Positions 1-10,283 of a stretch of 64,000 nucleotides of DNA are shown in pieces. A model generated the notes under the pieces. That model was not told where the DNA came from, ran no database searches, and saw only the letters and a list, made by a program, of their open reading frames with translations. Within the stretch, counting starts at the first letter, position 1. Every line of letters starts with the position of its first letter. Where the stretch lies: NCBI RefSeq assembly GCF_001456355.1, contig NZ_CP010271.1, positions 3,534,001 through 3,598,000 of the forward strand, given 5' to 3'. This DNA comes from Mycobacteroides saopaulense (lineage in GTDB: Bacteria; Actinomycetota; Actinomycetes; Mycobacteriales; Mycobacteriaceae). The position numbers and the translations under genes are program-made.

Positions 1-59
1 TGCCGGCGAATGACGCGGCACTTGTCGCAGATCGGCTTGACGCTCGGGTTGACCTTCAC
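1..59 (-). CDS. rpmJ: 50S ribosomal protein bL36, partial
   Basis: N-terminal 19 codons of bL36, read right to left from a GTG at 59; the rest lies beyond the left edge. The visible residues include KPICDKC, the first half of the zinc-binding Cys motif of the C+ form. It sits 21 bp downstream of infA on the same strand, the usual infA-rpmJ order at the head of the alpha operon, so rpsM-rpsK-rpsD-rpoA-rplQ are expected further left. Confidence 0.93.
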   Translation of the reverse strand, partial: MKVNPSVKPICDKCRVIRR

Positions 60-80
60 GTTCCCAATCCTGTTCTTCTG

Positions 81-302
81 TTACTTGTACCGGTAAACGA
101 TCCGACCGCGGGACAGGTCGTAGGGAGACAACTCCACTACCACTCTGTCCTCGGGCAGGATGCGGATGTAGTGCTGCCGCATCTTGCCGCTGATGTGAGC
201 GAGTACCTTGTGCCCGTTCTCCAGCTCAATGCGAAACATCGCATTGGGCAGGGGCTCGACCACCCGACCCTCGACCTCGATGGCTCCGTCTTTCTTAGCC
301 AT
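81..302 (-). CDS. infA: Translation initiation factor IF-1
   Basis: 73-residue OB-fold protein that binds the A site of the 30S subunit during initiation. It is full length, starting [12 protein letters not shown] and ending GRIVYRYK. The ATG at 302 is preceded by GCGGAGGAT, a good ribosome binding site. An in-frame upstream extension to 356 is possible but would add 18 residues foreign to the family. rpmJ follows directly. The gene appears to have its own promoter in the 205-bp gap before the FAD monooxygenase. Confidence 0.97.
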
Positions 303-445
303 ATCCTCCGCGATTCTGATTGCCTGCTCCGGCTGTCGCCGGCTTGGACACGGCAAACGTTACCGACCCTCGAACGTGAGCCGGTGACAGGAAAATCCAG
401 GACTGGGCACGCAGATAGTCGGCACGAAAGCCGCACCGTTGGTCA

Positions 446-474
446 AGGATACCCGCGTAGCGCCCCTAAACCAA
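446..474 (-). promoter_or_regulatory. Candidate promoter for infA-rpmJ
   Basis: On the minus strand TTGGTT (474-469) is followed after 17 bases by TATCCT (451-446), a sigma-70-like pair. It would start a transcript with a leader of roughly 130-140 nt before the infA ATG at 302. It lies in the gap between the FAD monooxygenase stop (508) and infA. The same TTGG-type -35 recurs upstream of rpsH, rplN and rpsJ. Inference from spacing and position only. Confidence 0.4.
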
Positions 475-507
475 ACCGGCGAGGGGAGCCGTCATTCCCC
501 GGTCGCC

Positions 508-1791
508 TCAGGACCAGGTGACTCCCGACCTGCTGATATGAGGAATCGCCGTGGGTCGCACCAGACCCGCCGTCAACCATGCTCCCGCGATCCATATATG
601 CGGTGCGGACTTGGCGGCCACCGTGCGCCTGGCGCGCATCGAAACGTCCGATCCGTCCAGGACGCGCTGCGCCCGGGCAGACAGCATCCGGTTGCGCACG
701 CCCGAGCGACGCCGCTCCCGGGCACTGCGGTTGATCGCCAACCACGCCTGGGCCAGATCGCTGGACTCACCCAACGCCTCCGCGATGGCCTCTGCCGCCG
801 CGACCGCGTCGGCCACACCCGAGTTGAGGCTGCGTCCGCCCAGCGGAGCGAACTGATGGGCGGCCTCTCCCGCGAGCAGCACCCGACGATTGACGTCGGT
901 GTAGCTGGCGGCCACACCCTGAACGGTCTGATGCACCTCGACCGACCTGATGTGGTCGGCGTACCAGTCGTCGCGGGCGAGCGCGGCCACCCAGGAACGC
1001 ACCTGCTCGGGCGTCGGTGTCGCCTCGTCGTCCGGCAAGAGCTGGACATCCAGGCGTAGACCGTCGCGGTAGGGCAGACGAATCGCGTGCCGTCCGCCAA
1101 GGTCCGGGTGGTGGTACTGGATCTGCACGGGCAAATCCACCGTGAGGCCGTCCGGATGCGGCTCGACGTCGATCACCACACAGGGCGGCGACGGCGGGCG
1201 CTCGGACATACCGATGTGCAATGCCTGACGAATGGCCGACTTGGTGCCGTCCGCGGCGATCACGTAGCTCGCACGCACCCTGTCGCCGCTCGCAAGGGTG
1301 AGTCGCGCGCCGGTGTGGTCGGTGCTGATATCGGTGACGGCGATTCCCCGGTGGTACTCCACGCCCAGACCCAGCGCCTCGGCCAGGGTCTCGTCTTCAA
1401 TGGTGCGCTGCGACAAGCTCATTCCCCATGCCGCGGGATTCCACGGGCCGGGAATCCGCGAGGGAGCGTACGAGGACATGACGAAGACCGGCCGGCCCTG
1501 ATAGAAGGTCTGAACGCCGTGGACCGCCAACGCCGATGCACGCAGCCGGGCCCCCAGCTCGGGCGCCACGCGGTCATATCGCCGCAATGTCGAATGCCCG
1601 ACGAACGTGGCGCAGTTCCGGTGCCGCTGGTGTTCTTTGGAACCCGCGGCTTCCAGCACAACCACGCGAATTGCCCGGCGCGCCAGCACCGTCGCGGCCA
1701 GCAACCCGACCGGACCACCGCCGACGATCACGACGGCGTCATCGGTGATGTCCCGGTGCGCGTCCGCCGAGACTGCCGCGAGGTGAGCCAC
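508..1791 (-). CDS. FAD-dependent aromatic-ring-type monooxygenase
   Basis: About 427 residues, a group A flavoprotein monooxygenase (PheA/TfdB, PF01494 type) using FAD and NAD(P)H to hydroxylate a small aromatic or polyketide-like substrate. Visible are the dinucleotide motif IVGGGPVGLL near the N-terminus, the DG motif AADGTKSA in the middle, and GEAAHQFAPLGG near residue 300, the FAD ribityl-binding GD-type motif with E replacing the usual D. The frame stays open upstream to 2019, but that would overlap the divergent NfeD gene; GTG at 1791 keeps the Rossmann strand. The substrate cannot be told from sequence. Confidence 0.8.
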   Translation of the reverse strand: MAHLAAVSADAHRDITDDAVVIVGGGPVGLLAATVLARRAIRVVVLEAAGSKEHQRHRNCATFVGHSTLRRYDRVAPELGARLRASALAVHGVQTFYQGRPVFVMSSYAPSRIPGPWNPAAWGMSLSQRTIEDETLAEALGLGVEYHRGIAVTDISTDHTGARLTLASGDRVRASYVIAADGTKSAIRQALHIGMSERPPSPPCVVIDVEPHPDGLTVDLPVQIQYHHPDLGGRHAIRLPYRDGLRLDVQLLPDDEATPTPEQVRSWVAALARDDWYADHIRSVEVHQTVQGVAASYTDVNRRVLLAGEAAHQFAPLGGRSLNSGVADAVAAAEAIAEALGESSDLAQAWLAINRSARERRRSGVRNRMLSARAQRVLDGSDVSMRARRTVAAKSAPHIWIAGAWLTAGLVRPTAIPHISRSGVTWS

Positions 1792-1929
1792 CCCATGACG
1801 GTACCGCGCAACAGCAAGGGGGCGCCTGCTCAGGCCCGCGGACCGTAGCCAGCAGGACAGATTCGTGGTACCTATGTCGGTAATGGCGAAGATCGCCAGC
1901 AGCAACGGGGACAACGGGGAGGGGGTCGA

Positions 1930-2454
1930 GTGGACGGTCTGACGGTCGGGTACCTGGCGGCCTTCGCGGTCGGCGGGATCGCGGTGCTCTCGGCATTGCT
2001 TCTCACCGATATCGGCCACGGCGACGGAATGCCGTTTCTCAGCCTGACCTCACTGTCTGCCGCCTTGACCGGCGCGGGCGCGGGGGGATTCGCAGCCTCT
2101 GCCCTGGGCATCACCGCCGTGCCGTCGGCAATCATTGCCGCGGTGTGCGCGGTCGCGCTGGTGTTGATCCTGCAACTTTTTCTGACGTATCTGAGAGGCC
2201 AGCAGGCGAACTCGCACTCGGGACGCGCGTCCTACGTCGGCAGGCTCGGCACGGTGACTCTTGAGGTGCCCGCCGGAGGCGGCTGGGGCGAGATCGCCTT
2301 CACCGATGCCGACGGCAACCGGGTGCGTTCACGCGCGATCACCGACGAGCCCGAAGGACTGGCCAAGAACGCCGCCGTCTACATCGCCGATGTGGACTCC
2401 GACTACCTGCGCGTCGTCAGCATTCCCGACTCACCCACCGATTCGTACCGATAG
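1930..2454 (+). CDS. NfeD-like membrane protein
   Basis: 174 residues with three or so N-terminal hydrophobic segments (about 7-28, 38-60, 66-88) and a soluble C-terminal beta-rich domain starting near GRASYVGRLGTVT, consistent with the OB-fold domain of NfeD proteins. NfeD partners act with stomatin/flotillin proteins in membrane microdomains, and a flotillin is encoded 46 bp downstream. GTG at 1930 follows a purine-rich GGGGAGGGGG stretch. Likely co-transcribed with the flotillin gene. Confidence 0.75.
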   Translation: MDGLTVGYLAAFAVGGIAVLSALLLTDIGHGDGMPFLSLTSLSAALTGAGAGGFAASALGITAVPSAIIAAVCAVALVLILQLFLTYLRGQQANSHSGRASYVGRLGTVTLEVPAGGGWGEIAFTDADGNRVRSRAITDEPEGLAKNAAVYIADVDSDYLRVVSIPDSPTDSYR

Positions 2455-2456
2455 TT

Positions 2457-2492
2457 CAACCACTAGGCCAACCACTAAGCCAACCACTAAGG
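2457..2492 (+). repeat. Three tandem 12-bp repeats before the flotillin gene
   Basis: Three head-to-tail 12-bp units, CAACCACTAGGC, CAACCACTAAGC and CAACCACTAAGG, start 2 bp after the NfeD stop codon and end 8 bp before the flotillin ATG. Each carries a TAG or TAA in the same register. The last unit contributes the AAGGAAG ribosome binding site. Copy number could change by slippage and alter NfeD-flotillin spacing. Confidence 0.85.
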
Positions 2493-2500
2493 AAGCCCGC

Positions 2501-4045
2501 ATGAGCTCGCTCGTCATCATCGTCATCGTCGCCGTCGCGGCTCTGGTGCTCTTTGTCGCACTGCCGCTCATCTACGTGCGCAACTACGTCAAGGTGCCGC
2601 CGAACGAAGTTGCCGTGTTCACCGGCCGCGGGACGCCGAAGGTGGTCCGCGGTGGAGCGCGCTTCAAGATGCCGGGCATCGAGCGGGTGGACATCATGTC
2701 GCTCGAACCGTTCAACGTGAACATCAATCTGCAGAATGCATTGTCCAACAACGGCGTTCCTGTGAACGTCGAGGCCGTCGGGCTGGTGCGTATCGGCTCG
2801 AACGACGAGGCCGTCCAGACCGCCGTGCAACGCTTCCTGACCTCTGACCTGTCGGAGTTGCAGCGCCAGATCAACGAGATCCTGGCCGGTAGCCTGCGCG
2901 GCATCACCGCAACCATGACCGTCGAAGACCTGAACTCCAACCGCGATTCACTGGCGCGCAGCGTGGTCGAGGAAGCCGGCGGCGATCTCGCCCGAATCGG
3001 CATGGAGGTCGACGTCCTCAAGATCGCGGGCATCTCCGACCGCAATGGCTACCTGGAGTCCCTCGGCCAGCGCCGCATCGCCGAGGTGCGCCGTGACGCG
3101 ACCGTCGGCACCGCCGAAGCCGAGCGGGATGCGCAGATCCAGTCCGCCCAGGCCCGCCAGGCCGGTGCCATCGCCCAGGCCGAGGCCGATACCGCCATCG
3201 CCACCGCGACCCAGAAGCGCGACGTGGAGCTCGCGCGGCTGCGTGCGCAGACGGAGGCGGAGAACGCTCAGGCAGACCAGGCCGGGCCGCTCGCGCAGGC
3301 CCGCGCCGAGAAGGATGTCGGCATCGCTCGTGAGCAGGCCGAGGCCGCGCGCGTACAGGCCCGTACCGAGGTGGAGCAGCGTCGTACCGAGCAGGCCCAG
3401 GCCGCATTGCAGGCAGATGTCATCGCCCCCGCCGAGGCGCGTCGCCAAGCCGACATCGCCCTCGCGGAGGGTGCCCGGCAGGCCGCCATCCTCAAGGCTC
3501 AATCCGATGCCGAGGCCGAGCGCCAAAAGGGTGCCGCCGAAGCCGACGCGCGCAAGGCGGCCGCCGACGCCTACCGGATCGAGCAGCAGGCCGCCGCCGA
3601 CGGCGCCAAGGCCAAGCTCATCGCCGAGGCCGACGGCACGAAGGCCAAACTGCTCGCCGACGCCGAGGGCATCAAGGCCAAGCTGCTGGCCGAGGCCGAC
3701 GGTAAGAAGGAGGTCGCTGCCGCGCTCAATGCCTACACCCCGGAGGCCGCGCGCCTGCTCACCTTGCCGGACATCCTCAGCTCGGTGGTGCAGGCCACCG
3801 AGGCCGCGTCCAAACCGATCGGCGAGATTGAAAATCTGTCCATCATCGGCGGCGCGGGCGACACCAAGGACGCGTTGGGCACCTTGTTCGGGGTAAGCCC
3901 GCAGGCAGTGGCGAAAGTGATTGAGAGTCTCAGGGTTTCCGGGATCGATGTGCCCGAGCTTCTCAATCGCACCCAGCAAGCCAAGGATTCCGCATCGCCC
4001 GTCTCCGCACCCGCGGCGCGTCCGGAAGGATGGGTCGAGGAATAG
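2501..4045 (+). CDS. Flotillin / SPFH-domain membrane scaffold protein
   Basis: 514 residues. An N-terminal transmembrane segment (about 3-26) is followed by an SPFH/band 7 domain (about 30-200) and a long Ala/Glu/Gln-rich coiled coil (about 200-420) whose end contains near-repeats such as KAKLLADAEGI and KAKLLAEADGK. Flotillins organise ordered membrane microdomains together with NfeD. ATG at 2501 was chosen because it begins the membrane anchor and follows AAGGAAG; a longer in-frame extension into the NfeD gene is rejected. High GC coding makes the opposite strand open over much of its length, which is a shadow. Confidence 0.9.
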   Translation: MSSLVIIVIVAVAALVLFVALPLIYVRNYVKVPPNEVAVFTGRGTPKVVRGGARFKMPGIERVDIMSLEPFNVNINLQNALSNNGVPVNVEAVGLVRIGSNDEAVQTAVQRFLTSDLSELQRQINEILAGSLRGITATMTVEDLNSNRDSLARSVVEEAGGDLARIGMEVDVLKIAGISDRNGYLESLGQRRIAEVRRDATVGTAEAERDAQIQSAQARQAGAIAQAEADTAIATATQKRDVELARLRAQTEAENAQADQAGPLAQARAEKDVGIAREQAEAARVQARTEVEQRRTEQAQAALQADVIAPAEARRQADIALAEGARQAAILKAQSDAEAERQKGAAEADARKAAADAYRIEQQAAADGAKAKLIAEADGTKAKLLADAEGIKAKLLAEADGKKEVAAALNAYTPEAARLLTLPDILSSVVQATEAASKPIGEIENLSIIGGAGDTKDALGTLFGVSPQAVAKVIESLRVSGIDVPELLNRTQQAKDSASPVSAPAARPEGWVEE

Positions 4046-4074
4046 CGACACCTGCTACGAAGTTGGGACGCGGC

Positions 4075-4899
4075 ATGGGCGAATCGAATCTCAACCGGTA
4101 TGGAGTGTGGAAGGGCGGCCCGGTCACCCCGGAGCAGGCCAAGGCGATCGAGGATCTCGGCTACGGCTCGGTGTGGATCGGGGGCGTGTTCACCTCGGAC
4201 CTCGCGTACGTAGAGCCGTTGCTCGAAGCGACCGAGAATCTCACGGTCGCCAGCGGCATCGTGAACATCTGGACCTCCCCGGTCGACGAGATAGCTGCCG
4301 CGTTCCACCGCATCGAGGCGGCCTACCCCGGCCGGTTCCTCCTCGGGGTGGGCGCCGGGCATCCCGAGGCCTCGGCCGAATACCGCAAGCCCTACGACGC
4401 CCTCGTCGAATACCTGGATGGACTGGACGCCGCGGGAGTTCCCAAGGAACGCCGCGCGCTGGCCGCCCTGGGTCCCAAGGTGCTGAAACTGTCCGCGGAT
4501 CGCACCGCAGGCGCACACCCGTATCTGACGACTCCCGAACACACCCGACAGGCGCGGGAAGTCATCGGTCCCGACGCCCTGCTGGTCCCCGAGCACAAGG
4601 TGGTGCTGAGCACCGACGCGCCCCGTGCACGTGAGGTCGGCCGACGCACCGTCGACTTCTACCTCCGGTTGAGCAACTACGTAAACAACTGGAAGAGGCT
4701 CGGTTTCAGCGATGAGGATGTCACTTCGCCCGGTAGCGACGCCTTCATCGACGCCGTGGTGGCGCACGGAACCGCAACGGAGATCGCCGCGCGACTGAAC
4801 GAGCACCTTGACGCCGGCGCCGACCAGGTGCTGATTCAGGTCCTGGGCGACAAGGGTTTGGTCGACACATTGACCTCGTTGGCGGACACGCTGAGGTAG
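4075..4899 (+). CDS. LLM-class F420-dependent oxidoreductase
   Basis: 274 residues of the luciferase-like monooxygenase fold, in the mycobacterial subfamily that starts with RYGVWKGG. Conserved-looking stretches include LGYGSVWIGG, ASGIVNIW and FLLGVGAGHPE. Such enzymes use reduced coenzyme F420 rather than FMN, which fits a mycobacterium. In M. tuberculosis the equivalent gene (Rv3463) lies between infA and rmlB, as here. A start at 4030 is open but overlaps the flotillin stop; ATG at 4075 places the conserved N-terminus correctly. Substrate unknown. Confidence 0.85.
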   Translation: MGESNLNRYGVWKGGPVTPEQAKAIEDLGYGSVWIGGVFTSDLAYVEPLLEATENLTVASGIVNIWTSPVDEIAAAFHRIEAAYPGRFLLGVGAGHPEASAEYRKPYDALVEYLDGLDAAGVPKERRALAALGPKVLKLSADRTAGAHPYLTTPEHTRQAREVIGPDALLVPEHKVVLSTDAPRAREVGRRTVDFYLRLSNYVNNWKRLGFSDEDVTSPGSDAFIDAVVAHGTATEIAARLNEHLDAGADQVLIQVLGDKGLVDTLTSLADTLR

Positions 4900-4916
4900 T
4901 CGCCCACTAGGGTTAG

Positions 4917-5915
<999 letters not shown>

Positions 5916-5916
5916 C

Positions 5917-6534
5917 GTGAAGATTCGCGAACTCTCGGTACCCGGTTCCTTCGAGATCACTCCGGTACAGCATCACGACAGCCGCGGGGTGTTCCTCGAA
6001 TTGTTCAAGGGCCCAGCGCTGGCCGAGGCCATCGGGCATCCCTTCGACCTGCAACAGGCCAATTGCTCGGTATCGGCGGCCGGGTCGCTGCGCGGCATCC
6101 ACTTCGCCGACGTACCCCCCGGACAAGCCAAGTACGTGACCTGCCTGACCGGAGCCGTGTACGACGTCGTGGTCGATATCCGCGTCGGCTCACCGACGTT
6201 CGGCGCTTGGGACGCAGTGCTTCTCGATCCCCAAGACCGGCGCGCCGTATACGTTCCGGAGGGGGTCGGTCACGGGTTCCTCGCTCTCGAGGACGACTCG
6301 ACGGTGGTCTATCTGTGCTCGGCCGGATATGCCCCGGGACGTGAGCACGGTATCGACCCGCTGGATGCGACCGTTGGGATCCAATGGCCGACCCGCAGGC
6401 CCGACGGCACCGAGCTGTCCTTGCTGATCTCCGAAAAGGATGGTGCCGCACCGTCATTGCTCGACGCCAAGGATTCGGGTCTGCTCCCCGACGCCGCCGG
6501 CGTACAGGCCTACCTGAACGGCCTATCCGGCTAA
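5917..6534 (+). CDS. rmlC: dTDP-4-dehydrorhamnose 3,5-epimerase
   Basis: 205 residues, cupin-fold epimerase for the third step of dTDP-rhamnose synthesis. LRGIHF carries the catalytic His, and QAKYVTCLTGAVYDVVVD and GVGHGFLAL match the family core. Starts at GTG 5917 immediately after the rmlB stop. The C-terminal tail after about residue 180 is less conserved but common in actinobacterial forms. Confidence 0.94.
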   Translation: MKIRELSVPGSFEITPVQHHDSRGVFLELFKGPALAEAIGHPFDLQQANCSVSAAGSLRGIHFADVPPGQAKYVTCLTGAVYDVVVDIRVGSPTFGAWDAVLLDPQDRRAVYVPEGVGHGFLALEDDSTVVYLCSAGYAPGREHGIDPLDATVGIQWPTRRPDGTELSLLISEKDGAAPSLLDAKDSGLLPDAAGVQAYLNGLSG

Positions 6535-6579
6535 TCGATGTACCCACCTAGAGCGCGGCGTGTTTGCTAAAGTCCCTAC

Positions 6580-7461
6580 ATGACGCAACCGCCTGCTGGA
6601 CCGCCGCCCTCGGATCCCGGGCCACCGGAGTTCCCGCCGTACCCGACGCCGACGGGCTCGGGGTACCCGCCGGTCGAGCCGCCGCCGGTAGGTGGGTATC
6701 CCCCCATTCCCCCGACCGGTCCTGCGGGCGTCGAGCCGTATCCGCCCTACCCCCAGACCAATCCACCGGCTTACCCGCCGCCACCCGGGTATCCCCCGCC
6801 ACCGGCGTCGCCGTACGGTTACCCCGTTGCGGGCACCTACCCGCCCGTGGAAAGCGCACGCGGCACCAACGGATTCGCCATCACGGCACTGATCCTCGGC
6901 ATCATCCCGATCTGCGCCGGCATCTTCGGTGTCATCTTCGGCTTCATCAGCCTGAACCAGATCAAGAGAACCGGTCAGAACGGCCGCGGCATGGCGATCG
7001 CCGGCATCGTGCTCGGCTTCATCTGGATCGCCGTCATCGCCGTCATCGCCGTGGTGAGCGCCGGCAGCTCGGCGAAGCGCGACGATTCAGGGCACGTCAC
7101 CCAGTCCGGCGACATGGATGTCACCAAGCTGCGGGTGGGCGATTGCATCGCCGATCTGGGCGACAAGAGCTACTACACCACGACCAAGGCCATTCCCTGC
7201 GGGCAACCGCACAAGGCCGAGGTGTACGCGGTGTTGCCGCTCTCGGGTAGCTCGCTTCCCGGCCAGTCGGTGCTGGACGAAAAGGGCAACGAAGAGTGCG
7301 GTGCGGAGCTGGAGAGCTACTCGCCCAGCGCATTCGACGACGACGCCGTCGAGATCACCTACCTGTATCCGACGAAACGCTCATGGGCTCAAGGCGATCG
7401 AGCGATCGCGTGCGTGGCCACCTTCTCCACCGAGCGCACGGCATCGATCAAGGGCAAGTAA
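6580..7461 (+). CDS. Proline-rich DUF4190 membrane protein with septum-formation-like domain
   Basis: 293 residues. Residues 1-92 are a Pro/Tyr/Gly-rich cytoplasmic tail with many PPYP and YPPP repeats. Two transmembrane helices follow (about 98-122 and 136-160), joined by a short loop with NQIKRTGQNGRGMA, the DUF4190 arrangement. The outer domain begins LRVGDCIADLGD and carries paired cysteines, as in septum-formation-related actinobacterial proteins. ATG at 6580 comes 45 bp after rmlC. It converges with map, the stop codons lying 2 bp apart. Function in the envelope or division is inference. Confidence 0.75.
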   Translation: MTQPPAGPPPSDPGPPEFPPYPTPTGSGYPPVEPPPVGGYPPIPPTGPAGVEPYPPYPQTNPPAYPPPPGYPPPPASPYGYPVAGTYPPVESARGTNGFAITALILGIIPICAGIFGVIFGFISLNQIKRTGQNGRGMAIAGIVLGFIWIAVIAVIAVVSAGSSAKRDDSGHVTQSGDMDVTKLRVGDCIADLGDKSYYTTTKAIPCGQPHKAEVYAVLPLSGSSLPGQSVLDEKGNEECGAELESYSPSAFDDDAVEITYLYPTKRSWAQGDRAIACVATFSTERTASIKGK

Positions 7462-7463
7462 CA

Positions 7464-8258
7464 CTAAGAACGCAGGGTAAGGATGCGGGGGCCGTCCTCG
7501 GTGACGGCCACCGTGTGTTCCCAGTGCGCGGCCCGGGATCCGTCGGTGGTGACGACGGTCCAGTCGTCGGCGAGCACCCGGGTCTGGGTGGTGCCCAGGG
7601 TGAGCATCGGTTCGATCGCGAGCACCGACCCCACCGCGAGCAGCGGCCCCTTGCCGGGCGCTCCCTCGTTGGGCAGGAACGGATCCAGATGCATCGAGCG
7701 ACCGATGCCGTGGCCGCCGTAGCCGTCCACGATCCCGAATGCCCGATCGAATTTCTTCTCGGCCGCCCGCGTACCCAACTCGATGGCATGGGAAACATCG
7801 GTGAGCCGGTTCCCGGGGATCATCGCCGCGATGCCGGCCTCCATCGACAGCCGAGTGGCCTCCGAGAGTGCCTCGTCGATGGGGATGACGGTGCCCACCG
7901 CGAACGTCCAGGCGGAATCCCCGTGCCAGCCGTCCAGGATCGCCCCGCAATCGATGGACACCAAATCGCCGTCGGCCAGAATCGCTGTTGCCGAAGGTAT
8001 TCCGTGAACCACCTGGTCGTTCACCGAGGAGCAGATGGATGCCGGGAATCCGTGATAACCCAGGAACGACGGCACCGCACCGGCACCCCGGATCACCGAT
8101 TCGGCGACCTGGTCCAGTTCGAGCGTCGACACGCCCGCCTTGGCCGCATCACGCACCGCGACCAACGCGGCGCCCACGATCGAGCCCGCGGCAGCCATGG
8201 CATCGAGCTCGCCGGCGGTGCGCTGCTCCACCGTCTTCTTGCGGCCGAAGAGACCCAC
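7464..8258 (-). CDS. map: Methionine aminopeptidase, type I
   Basis: 264 residues, removes the initiator Met. Metal ligands are visible: Asp in SIDCGA, Asp in WHGDSA, His in GGHGIGR, Glu in AIEPML and Glu in the C-terminal VTEDG. GTG at 8258 gives the N-terminus [21 protein letters not shown] and lies 25 bp after adk; the frame stays open further upstream but only through adk antisense-like sequence. Third gene of secY-adk-map. Confidence 0.94.
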   Translation of the reverse strand: MGLFGRKKTVEQRTAGELDAMAAAGSIVGAALVAVRDAAKAGVSTLELDQVAESVIRGAGAVPSFLGYHGFPASICSSVNDQVVHGIPSATAILADGDLVSIDCGAILDGWHGDSAWTFAVGTVIPIDEALSEATRLSMEAGIAAMIPGNRLTDVSHAIELGTRAAEKKFDRAFGIVDGYGGHGIGRSMHLDPFLPNEGAPGKGPLLAVGSVLAIEPMLTLGTTQTRVLADDWTVVTTDGSRAAHWEHTVAVTEDGPRILTLRS

Positions 8259-8283
8259 TAACGACCCACTACTGACTCGCCTG

Positions 8284-8829
8284 CTACCGGACCAAGGCCT
8301 GCGAGGTGCGCGCGAACACCTCGTCCACCGTGCCGACGGCATCGATGGTCTGCAGCACGCTCTGGTAGTACTCCAGCAACGGCGCGGTCTCGTCGCGGTA
8401 CACGTTGAGCCGGTTGCGAATGATGTCCTCGGTGTCGTCCGCGCGGCCACGGCCCAGCAGCCGCTGCACCAGCTCTTCGACCGGTACCCGGAACTCCAGC
8501 ACGGCGTCGATCTTCACGCCGCGAGCCTCTTCCATCGCGGCCAGCGCATCCGCCTGGTCCACGGTGCGCGGGAAGCCGTCGAGAATGAAGCCGTCGGCAG
8601 CATCGGCCTCGTCGAGGCGCGCTTCGACCATCTTGTTGGTGACCTCGCTGGGCACCAGGTCTCCGGCGTCCAGGTACTGCTTGGCCTGGATTCCCAGCTC
8701 GGTGCCCTCGCTGATGTTCGATCTGAACAGGTCGCCGGTGGAGATCTGCGGAATGCCGAACTTCTCCGAAATCAGTTGCGCCTGCGTACCTTTGCCTGCC
8801 CCTGGCGGGCCGAGTAACACCACTCTCAC
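8284..8829 (-). CDS. adk: Adenylate kinase
   Basis: 181 residues, interconverts ATP+AMP and 2 ADP. P-loop GPPGAGKGT at residues 7-15, AMP-site STGDLFR and DGFPRTVDQ are present. It is the short form, lacking the zinc or long LID insertion, as usual in mycobacteria. Start GTG at 8829 overlaps the secY stop by four bases (GTGA), so translation is coupled. Confidence 0.96.
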   Translation of the reverse strand: MRVVLLGPPGAGKGTQAQLISEKFGIPQISTGDLFRSNISEGTELGIQAKQYLDAGDLVPSEVTNKMVEARLDEADAADGFILDGFPRTVDQADALAAMEEARGVKIDAVLEFRVPVEELVQRLLGRGRADDTEDIIRNRLNVYRDETAPLLEYYQSVLQTIDAVGTVDEVFARTSQALVR

Positions 8830-10154
8830 TTGAGGAACCCTTCGTAGTTACGCTGCATCAACTGGCTTTCGATCTGCTTCACAGTATCGAGGCCGACGCC
8901 GATCATGATCAGTACCGCGGTGCCGCCGAACGGCAGGTTCTGCAGGCCGCCCGAGTTGCCGATCTGCAAGAACAGGTTGGGCAGGATGGCAATGATGCCC
9001 AAGTAGATCGAGCCCGGCCACGTGATGCGGTTCAGCACGTAGCGCAGATAGTCGGCGGTCGCCCGTCCGGGACGGATACCGGGGATGAAGCCACCGAACT
9101 TGTTCATCTCGTCGGCACGCTCGTCGGGGTTGAACGTGATCGACACGTAGAAGAACGTGAAGAACACGATGAGCGTGAAGTAGATCAGGATGTACCAGTA
9201 GTTGCTGGGGTCGGTCAGGTAGGTGCTGACGAATCGGTCCCACCAGCCGGTCTTCTCCTTGCCACCGCTGCGCACCAGCTGGGTGATCAGACCCGGGATG
9301 TACAGCAACGAGGAAGCGAAGATCACCGGGATAACACCGGCCTGGTTGACCTTCAACGGCAGATAGGTGGACGTACCGCCGTACATGCGACGGCCCACCA
9401 TGCGCTTGGCGTACTGGACGGGGATGCGGCGCTGGCCCTGTTCGACGAACACCACACCGACCACGATGAGCAGCGCGGCCACACACACCGCGGCGAAGGT
9501 GACGCCACCGCGGCTGTCGAGGATGGTCTTGCCCTCGGCCGGGATGCGTGCGGCGATACCGGCGAAGATCAGCAGCGACATGCCGTTGCCGATTCCGCGT
9601 TCGGTGACCATTTCACCGAGCCACATCACCAAGGTGGATCCCGCGGTCATGACCAGGACCATCACGGTCAGCGAGAAGATCGACTGGTCCGAGACGATCT
9701 CGTCCTTGCGGTCGCAGCCCTGCAGCAGGTTTCCGCTGGCACCCAGCGCGACGATCGAGGTGGACTGCAGCAGTGCCAGCGCGACCGAGAGGTAGCGGGT
9801 GTACTGCGTCATCTTGGCCTGCCCGGACTGGCCTTCCTTGCGCAGCTGCTCGAACCGGGGAATCACCACGGTGAGCAGCTGAACGATGATGCTGGCGGTG
9901 ATGTACGGCATGACGCCGACCGCGAAGACCGACAGCTGCAGCAGCGCACCACCCGAGAAGAGGTTGATCAGCGAGTAGATCTGCGCGGAGTCGCCGCTGC
10001 TGACCTGCTCGACGCAGTACTTCACGTTGGCGTAGTTCACGCCGGGAGATGGGAGCGTCGCACCCATCCGGTACAGGACCACGACCCCGATCGTGAAGAG
10101 GATCTTCCGCCTCAGGTCAGCTGTCCTGAGAGCAGAGACAAAAGCGGAAAGCAC
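8826..10154 (-). CDS. secY: Preprotein translocase subunit SecY
   Basis: 442 residues with ten hydrophobic segments, the pore of the Sec translocon in the cytoplasmic membrane. Begins [18 protein letters not shown] and contains the plug-region [20 protein letters not shown], typical of SecY1. Heads the secY-adk-map unit. The spc genes that normally precede it end at rplO (19591), 9.4 kb away, so secY must have its own promoter; I could not identify one with confidence in the 129-bp gap upstream. Confidence 0.97.
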   Translation of the reverse strand: MLSAFVSALRTADLRRKILFTIGVVVLYRMGATLPSPGVNYANVKYCVEQVSSGDSAQIYSLINLFSGGALLQLSVFAVGVMPYITASIIVQLLTVVIPRFEQLRKEGQSGQAKMTQYTRYLSVALALLQSTSIVALGASGNLLQGCDRKDEIVSDQSIFSLTVMVLVMTAGSTLVMWLGEMVTERGIGNGMSLLIFAGIAARIPAEGKTILDSRGGVTFAAVCVAALLIVVGVVFVEQGQRRIPVQYAKRMVGRRMYGGTSTYLPLKVNQAGVIPVIFASSLLYIPGLITQLVRSGGKEKTGWWDRFVSTYLTDPSNYWYILIYFTLIVFFTFFYVSITFNPDERADEMNKFGGFIPGIRPGRATADYLRYVLNRITWPGSIYLGIIAILPNLFLQIGNSGGLQNLPFGGTAVLIMIGVGLDTVKQIESQLMQRNYEGFLK

Positions 10155-10283
10155 ACATCCTCCTGCGCATCCTGCAGCTCGCCATGTGATCTGCTAGATG
10201 AATCAGCTGGTGATCCCAGCGTTGGGTAACCGTTTCGGCGGCCGTCAGGGCACGCCCGGGCCGCGTACGAGACTAACAGTTCG

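Noticed and set aside
2948..4051. 367-codon minus-strand frame opposite the flotillin gene
   Set aside because: Gly/Leu-rich low-complexity mirror of the repeated Ala/Glu/Lys codons of the coiled coil.
10155..10283. secY promoter
   Set aside because: A TTCCAC/TAGTCT pair with 18-bp spacing exists but its -35 falls inside the 3' end of the HAD gene and differs from the TTGG set; support too weak.
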